Below are positions 63,997 to 64,000 of a DNA stretch of 64,000 nt, piece after piece (position 1 is the stretch's first letter; the number at the start of each line of letters is the position of its first letter). The DNA comes from Syntrophus gentianae. GTDB lineage: Bacteria; Desulfobacterota; Syntrophia; Syntrophales; Syntrophaceae. The stretch is from positions 16,133 through 80,132 of the forward strand of contig NZ_FOBS01000017.1 in NCBI RefSeq assembly GCF_900109885.1, given 5' to 3'. The notes under the pieces were generated by a model, which was not told where the DNA came from, searched no databases, and was given only the letters and a program-made list of their open reading frames with translations. The position numbers and the translations under genes are program-made.

Positions 63997-64000
63997 GGAT

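Overview
The window looks like a chromosomal segment of a strictly anaerobic deltaproteobacterium (Desulfobacterota), most likely a Syntrophus-type organism. The clues are the mix of Gram-negative envelope genes (SurA-like foldase, OmpA lipoprotein), a selenocysteine tRNA beside moeA, a coenzyme B12 mutase operon, PEP-CTERM proteins, PAS-LuxR regulators, and a trmD-rplS-rnhB-yraN block of deltaproteobacterial type. The species is inferred, not proven by any single gene.

Layout. 1-14.6 kb is GC-rich core: rmuC, an OmpA/VWA lipoprotein, a TrpF-like protein, a leftward repair and housekeeping run (nadA, mfd, surA-like, uvrA, Smr gene) and moeA. At 14.65 kb lies selC (tRNA-Sec). From there to about 20.6 kb the DNA is AT-rich and accessory: a nuclease-like gene, a PEP-CTERM gene, an intact IS256-family element with target duplication, two REP-like repeats, a frameshifted zinc-ribbon gene, a hicB remnant and a higBA module. 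21-28 kb is a leftward operon for a GlmE/GlmS/GlmL-type B12 carbon-skeleton mutase with its own cobalamin adenosyltransferase, an OFA-type transporter and two cysteine-rich proteins. The mutase lacks the residues that bind glutamate in known GlmE. A divergent PAS-PAS-LuxR gene may control it.

29.5-38.4 kb holds small coiled-coil proteins, a Fic protein followed by a primase-helicase-PLD nuclease fusion (TOTE-type conflict system), a repeat-rich membrane protein, a 2TM/TPR gene pair and a truncated RTX fragment. 38.5-47.2 kb is a classic rightward core block: argS, SPOR protein, ffh, rpsP, khpA, rimM, trmD, a SPOUT methyltransferase gene, rplS (with a hairpin leader), rnhB, yraN. 47.3-51.1 kb has an ABC-2 exporter pair and a NarL-type two-component system, both leftward.

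51.7-60 kb starts with a beta-CASP metallo-beta-lactamase gene. Its 3' end is echoed twice further downstream, amid HepT/MntA, HicAB and VapB-like modules, four DUF4143-type ATPase genes (one broken) and three copies of a roughly 40-bp repeat. This looks like an insertion hotspot. 60.3-64 kb carries a second PEP-CTERM gene with a sigma-54 promoter and a TGTAAA-N5-TTTACA palindrome also found upstream of the first PEP-CTERM gene, followed by decayed IS21 and IS3 elements running off the window edge.
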